Source: a candidate division CSSED10-310 bacterium (GTDB lineage Bacteria; CSSED10-310; JAFGDC01). From it: a DNA stretch of 8,605 bases. Positions 6,269-8,605 of the stretch are shown here, in pieces (the stretch's first letter is position 1; every line of letters begins with the position of its first letter). The notes beneath the pieces were generated by a model, which made no database searches, was not told the origin of the DNA, and was given only the letters and a program-made list of their open reading frames with translations. The position numbers and the translations under genes were made by a program. The DNA lies in the NCBI GenBank assembly GCA_016932295.1, contig JAFGDC010000242.1, positions 1-8,605 on the forward strand, given 5' to 3'.

Positions 6269-7440
6269 GTCCTGTCCTGCTCCAACTGTGTGAAAGCGTT
6301 TCCCATCCGCAACAGACCTTCCGGATCCCTGATATCCGTTTCGAAGAAAGGAATCTCCATGACCATCATGCCGACGCCTACTCCCCGCCTGAACAACTCG
6401 ATGGTGTGCAGTTGCGAGTAGCCCAACAATTGAGAGTTTTTCACACCGGTCTTCATGACGTCGATCATGGCTGCCGGATTGTAACAATGCGAGGATGTAA
6501 GAGTCGCTTCGATCATGTCACTGACATACCGGTCGTGGATGAAATGATCCAACTCCTTTTCTTGACCTGAAAAGAAATGGGGATGCACCCTGTTGATCAC
6601 CGCGAACGCTACCGGCATCTGCAAACGCGCGAGTCGTTCAATCATCCGGTTCGCTTCATGAACCGCCAGCGGTGACGCGGTGAGAACCAGGCCAAGGGCG
6701 CTGAGTTCCTGATCCCGCAGCATCGAATGCATGCGCATGGCCCGTTCGCGAAAGCCTCCCAGCATCCCTTCGATACTCATGACAAAACTCACCACGTCAT
6801 TCACCAGGTTAATGCCAAGGGCGCGCTCGAGGGTTTCCGCGATATAGGTGGAACTCGCTTTGAGAAAGTCGAATCCGGAGGACTGGATTCGGCGGATGGG
6901 AGACAGCAATCCTTCAAGAATCGAGTTGTCCAGCAGATCCATGAGGCGGGCAGGGGCTTCGAAGAAATCGAGGGCGTAACGCGATGGCGCGGTGTCAACC
7001 ACCACCATGTCATAGCGTTCCGAGCGCATGATTTCATAGAGTTTCCCCAGTGCGACATACTCCTGAGTGCCGGCCAACGATTCCGAGAGGGTCTTGTAGA
7101 TTTTATTGTTCAGGATGCTGGAGAGTACGCGCTCGTTGGGGGCGAACTTGGTAAGGAGTTCATCCGATGCGGTCTTCGTATCCATCATCATGGCATGCAG
7201 CGTGCCACCGCCACTGCCGATGGGTGCATCGTGTACCTGGCTCTCCGCGTAGGTGAGATGGAGTCCGCCGAGAGCGGTACCGAGGCGGCGGGCTGGATCG
7301 ATGGTAACCACCAGCACCCGTTTGCCCCGGCGTGCCGCCTGCAGAGCGAACGCAGCCGCGACCGTGGTTTTGCCCACACCGCCGCTGCCGCACATAACTA
7401 CCACCTTGCGATCGAAGAGGCGGTCGCCCGTGGTGCTCAT
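6265..7440 (-). CDS. ArsA/GET3-family ATPase, Rv3680-type subunit
   Basis: 391 aa, a single ArsA-type SIMIBI ATPase domain. P-loop MCGSGGVGKTT (16-26) lacks the signature lysine of the deviant Walker A motif (Ser19 where Lys is usual). Switch I has TIDPARRLG (46-54) and switch II has VVDTAPSRYALDFFEAP (147-163). The segment LAGTQEYVALGKL (122-134) and the DTAPSR-type switch recall M. tuberculosis Rv3680, which pairs with Rv3679. The C-terminal part holds MEIPFFE (361-367), echoed as EIPFF in the partner. Members of the superfamily work as dimers that couple ATP hydrolysis to moving a client or anion. Here no ArsB, Acr3, ArsR or ArsD is in view, and the single-domain layout differs from the fused double ArsA of arsenic operons, so an arsenite role is unlikely. 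The start ATG shares one base with the stop of the upstream gene (TAATG); GGAG lies 8 nt upstream. The stop overlaps the Mur ligase start (ATGA). Confidence 0.9.
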   Translation of the reverse strand: MSTTGDRLFDRKVVVMCGSGGVGKTTVAAAFALQAARRGKRVLVVTIDPARRLGTALGGLHLTYAESQVHDAPIGSGGGTLHAMMMDTKTASDELLTKFAPNERVLSSILNNKIYKTLSESLAGTQEYVALGKLYEIMRSERYDMVVVDTAPSRYALDFFEAPARLMDLLDNSILEGLLSPIRRIQSSGFDFLKASSTYIAETLERALGINLVNDVVSFVMSIEGMLGGFRERAMRMHSMLRDQELSALGLVLTASPLAVHEANRMIERLARLQMPVAFAVINRVHPHFFSGQEKELDHFIHDRYVSDMIEATLTSSHCYNPAAMIDVMKTGVKNSQLLGYSQLHTIELFRRGVGVGMMVMEIPFFETDIRDPEGLLRMGNAFTQLEQDRT

Positions 7441-8444
7441 TACAGGCGCTCCGCCATGGCAGTCATGCTGCGTGCGGTCTCATCGCGTGAGGTGAAAAGA
7501 GTCTCCCTTACCTGGTCACAGACTGACTCGGTCCCATTCAACGCGGCAAAAAAGGGGATCTCTATGACTTCCTCACTGAAGCAGCGGGTGAGCTTGGCTC
7601 GATAGACCTGGTTCAGGTGGTGCCTGGCGCAACAGAACCGTATCTGCTCTTCCAGCTCCTTTAAAAAAGAGTCCGGATAATTGCCACGCATGAATCGCCT
7701 GAATCGCTGATCATCGAACATGGTCAACAGGTTTTCCAACTCGCCGGTGGCGCGCAGGACATTGGGATAGATGGCATTCACCAGTATCCCGAGGATGGGG
7801 TACCGGAGTTTTTCCACAGCTCGCTCATGAAACTCGATCGCCTCGGAAACCGGCATTTCCTCTGCCAGTGTCACCAGCAGAATGCCGCACCGCTGTGAAT
7901 CCTGCAGGAGATCCCGGATGCGTTGTGCGCGAGCCTTGAGTGGGCCGACTTTTATGGACTTGAGGACCGCCAGCGGCACTTCGAGATAGCTGGCGCCATG
8001 CCCGGTTGCGGGTGCATCCAGCACGATGAGATCGTAGGTGCGTCGCCGTCTCTTGAGCGCTGATCCTTTTCGTTCAAGTTCAAACAGGTGATTGAGTATC
8101 AACAGTTCCCGGAACCCGGGAGCGACGGCGGTGAGGGTCCGGTACAGTGGAGAGTTGAGTATGGTGGCGGACAGCGTTTTTACTTTGACCAGTTTCCTGA
8201 CGAAGTCGTCAAGCACATCCTGACGTTGGAGATCCTGCAGGAAAAGCGTCTCAGGCAGTTCCAACCGTCCTTCGCTGGTCACCATCCGCCGCAGGGTATC
8301 ACCGGTTTCGATGCTCAACAGAACCGTGTGTAACCCGCGCTGCGCGGCTTCGAGTGCAATGGCGGCGGCGATGGTGGACTTGCCGACGCCACCCTTGCCC
8401 GTGACCATGATGAGTCGCTTCTCGAAGAGGTCGCCGAACCCCAT
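7440..8444 (-). CDS. ArsA/GET3-family ATPase, Rv3679-type subunit
   Basis: 334 aa, first gene of the minus-strand operon. It has the full deviant Walker A motif VTGKGGVGKST (14-24) with signature Lys17 and catalytic-loop Lys22, and switch II LDAPATGHGASYLEVP (142-157). The switch I Asp-Pro-Ala found in most ArsA/GET3 proteins is replaced by SIETGDTLRRM (44-54). This is the mirror image of its partner downstream, which has DPA but lacks the signature lysine, and it matches what I recall of the Rv3679/Rv3680 pair in M. tuberculosis. A heterodimer with two unlike nucleotide sites is therefore likely. Both proteins begin with a similar LFEKR/LFDRK lead-in to the P-loop and share a late EIPFF motif, so they are ancient duplicates. 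Cysteines are present (C271-C272, C288, C309) but no CxxC zinc motif of GET3. ATG 8444 has GGAGG 4 nt upstream and a promoter just beyond. Client and partner are unknown. Confidence 0.9.
   Translation of the reverse strand: MGFGDLFEKRLIMVTGKGGVGKSTIAAAIALEAAQRGLHTVLLSIETGDTLRRMVTSEGRLELPETLFLQDLQRQDVLDDFVRKLVKVKTLSATILNSPLYRTLTAVAPGFRELLILNHLFELERKGSALKRRRRTYDLIVLDAPATGHGASYLEVPLAVLKSIKVGPLKARAQRIRDLLQDSQRCGILLVTLAEEMPVSEAIEFHERAVEKLRYPILGILVNAIYPNVLRATGELENLLTMFDDQRFRRFMRGNYPDSFLKELEEQIRFCCARHHLNQVYRAKLTRCFSEEVIEIPFFAALNGTESVCDQVRETLFTSRDETARSMTAMAERL
7662..7668 (-). other. In-frame T TTT TTA heptamer in the first ATPase gene
   Basis: Codons for S259-F260-L261 read TCT TTT TTA, which puts T TTT TTA in -1 slippery phase, the heptamer used by some retroviruses. 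A -1 slip would add 29 codons and stop, giving about 290 aa in place of 334. Unlike the site in the fusion gene it is inside a conserved domain and the shifted tail is long and unlike any family, so it may be chance. Confidence 0.15.
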
Positions 8445-8448
8445 ACAT

Positions 8449-8453
8449 CCTCC
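8449..8453 (-). promoter_or_regulatory. Ribosome binding site of the ATPase operon
   Basis: On the minus strand GGAGG stands 4 nt before ATG 8444, supporting that start over other in-frame candidates. Confidence 0.75.
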
Positions 8454-8468
8454 GTGAGATGAAACTCG

Positions 8469-8497
8469 ATAGTACGATATGACGACAGGTCCGTCAA
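8469..8497 (-). promoter_or_regulatory. Sigma70-type promoter of the ATPase-Mur ligase operon
   Basis: Read on the minus strand: -35 TTGACG (complement of 8492-8497, 5 of 6 consensus), a 17-bp spacer, and -10 TACTAT (complement of 8469-8474, 4 of 6). Transcription would start near 8462, leaving a leader of about 18 nt that contains the SD. Position, spacing and orientation fit the first gene at 8444. A small inverted repeat overlaps the -35 box. Confidence 0.6.
8480..8496. repeat. Inverted repeat TGACG-N7-CGTCA overlapping the -35 box
   Basis: Arms TGACG 8480-8484 and CGTCA 8492-8496 flank 7 nt. The right arm lies in the -35 hexamer and the left arm in the spacer, a place where a repressor would block RNA polymerase. 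The arms are only 5 bp, so this could be chance. Confidence 0.25.
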
Positions 8498-8605
8498 CGC
8501 GGTGCGGCGTGAACTTTCGTTTCGATATACGCCTGAGGTGGTTTGGTGGTGAGGTGCGTTTGTCTGACGAGCAGTGCGTTGGTGTGCCTTCATTGGCGGC
8601 TTTAC
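8498..8605. other. Upstream region, nothing recognised
   Basis: Right edge, upstream of the minus-strand promoter. It is G/T-rich on the plus strand (repeated GGTGGT and GGTG words). Open frames run off the edge on both strands, for example a plus-strand GTG at 8554, but none has enough length or a clear SD to call a gene. No RNA gene or terminator was seen. Confidence 0.4.

Noticed and set aside
6269..6487. Upstream extension of the Mur ligase frame
   Set aside because: It lies within the ATPase gene; MKHFVGIAGSGM at 6268 is the natural family N-terminus and has an SD and ATGA coupling.
7549..7558. A6G4 run in the first ATPase gene as a frameshift site
   Set aside because: On the coding strand it reads CCC TTT TTT in frame, which does not form an X XXY YYZ heptamer.
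6727..7605. Long plus-strand open frame opposite the two ATPase genes
   Set aside because: It crosses the junction of two confidently identified minus-strand genes and encodes no recognisable motif; a shadow frame.
6265..8444. Arsenite efflux operon
   Set aside because: No arsB, acr3, arsR, arsD or arsC in view; single-domain ATPases of the Rv3679/Rv3680 type rather than fused ArsA.
8554..8605. Possible divergent plus-strand gene starting at GTG 8554
   Set aside because: Only 17 codons are visible before the edge, with no convincing SD and no recognisable motif.
1..8605. CRISPR arrays, tRNA/rRNA genes, insertion sequences, attachment sites
   Set aside because: No regularly spaced direct repeats, tRNA-like cloverleaf, transposase motifs or terminal inverted repeats were seen.

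Overview
The window looks like a nearly fully coding piece of a Gram-negative bacterial chromosome with moderately high GC content. Several things point that way: a GT9 heptosyltransferase-type enzyme, an undecaprenyl-phosphate sugar-1-phosphate transferase, gene overlaps of a few bases, and Shine-Dalgarno start sites. The exact lineage cannot be fixed from the sequence. A proteobacterial or Desulfobacterota-like host is a guess.

Left part, plus strand (1-4903): the end of a surface-glycan operon. In order it holds the C-terminal third of a GT9 glycosyltransferase, a 767-residue fusion of a GT2 glycosyltransferase with a WbaP/ExoY-type polyprenyl phosphoglycosyltransferase, a second GT2 glycosyltransferase, and an alanine-racemase-family PLP enzyme. 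Spacing is +2 nt, then a 4-nt overlap at a TTG start, then a 35-nt overlap, so the four genes are probably co-translated. Together they could load a first sugar on undecaprenyl phosphate, extend it, and supply a D-amino acid. The link between the racemase and the glycan is inference.

Right part, minus strand (8444-4904): a compact three-gene operon running towards the first one. It encodes two different ArsA/GET3-family ATPases (334 and 391 aa), then a MurC-like Mur ligase of 454 aa with unusual motifs. The junctions are TAATG and ATGA. A good sigma70-type promoter (TTGACG, 17 bp, TACTAT) lies just upstream. The ATPases resemble the M. tuberculosis Rv3679/Rv3680 pair: one has the deviant Walker A signature lysine and lacks the DPA switch motif, and the other has the reverse. 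The racemase and the Mur ligase end exactly back to back in the palindrome TGATCA.

The most notable points are these. (1) An in-frame A AAA AAG slippery heptamer sits exactly at the GT2/phosphoglycosyltransferase junction, with a -1 stop two codons later. This resembles the E. coli dnaX arrangement and could release a GT2-only protein. (2) An ArsA-ArsA-Mur ligase operon has no arsenic genes near it. (3) A divergent racemase sits next to a divergent Mur ligase, which may point to a non-canonical D-amino-acid or peptide modification of an envelope polymer. All functional statements rest on motif recognition by eye; no search was run.
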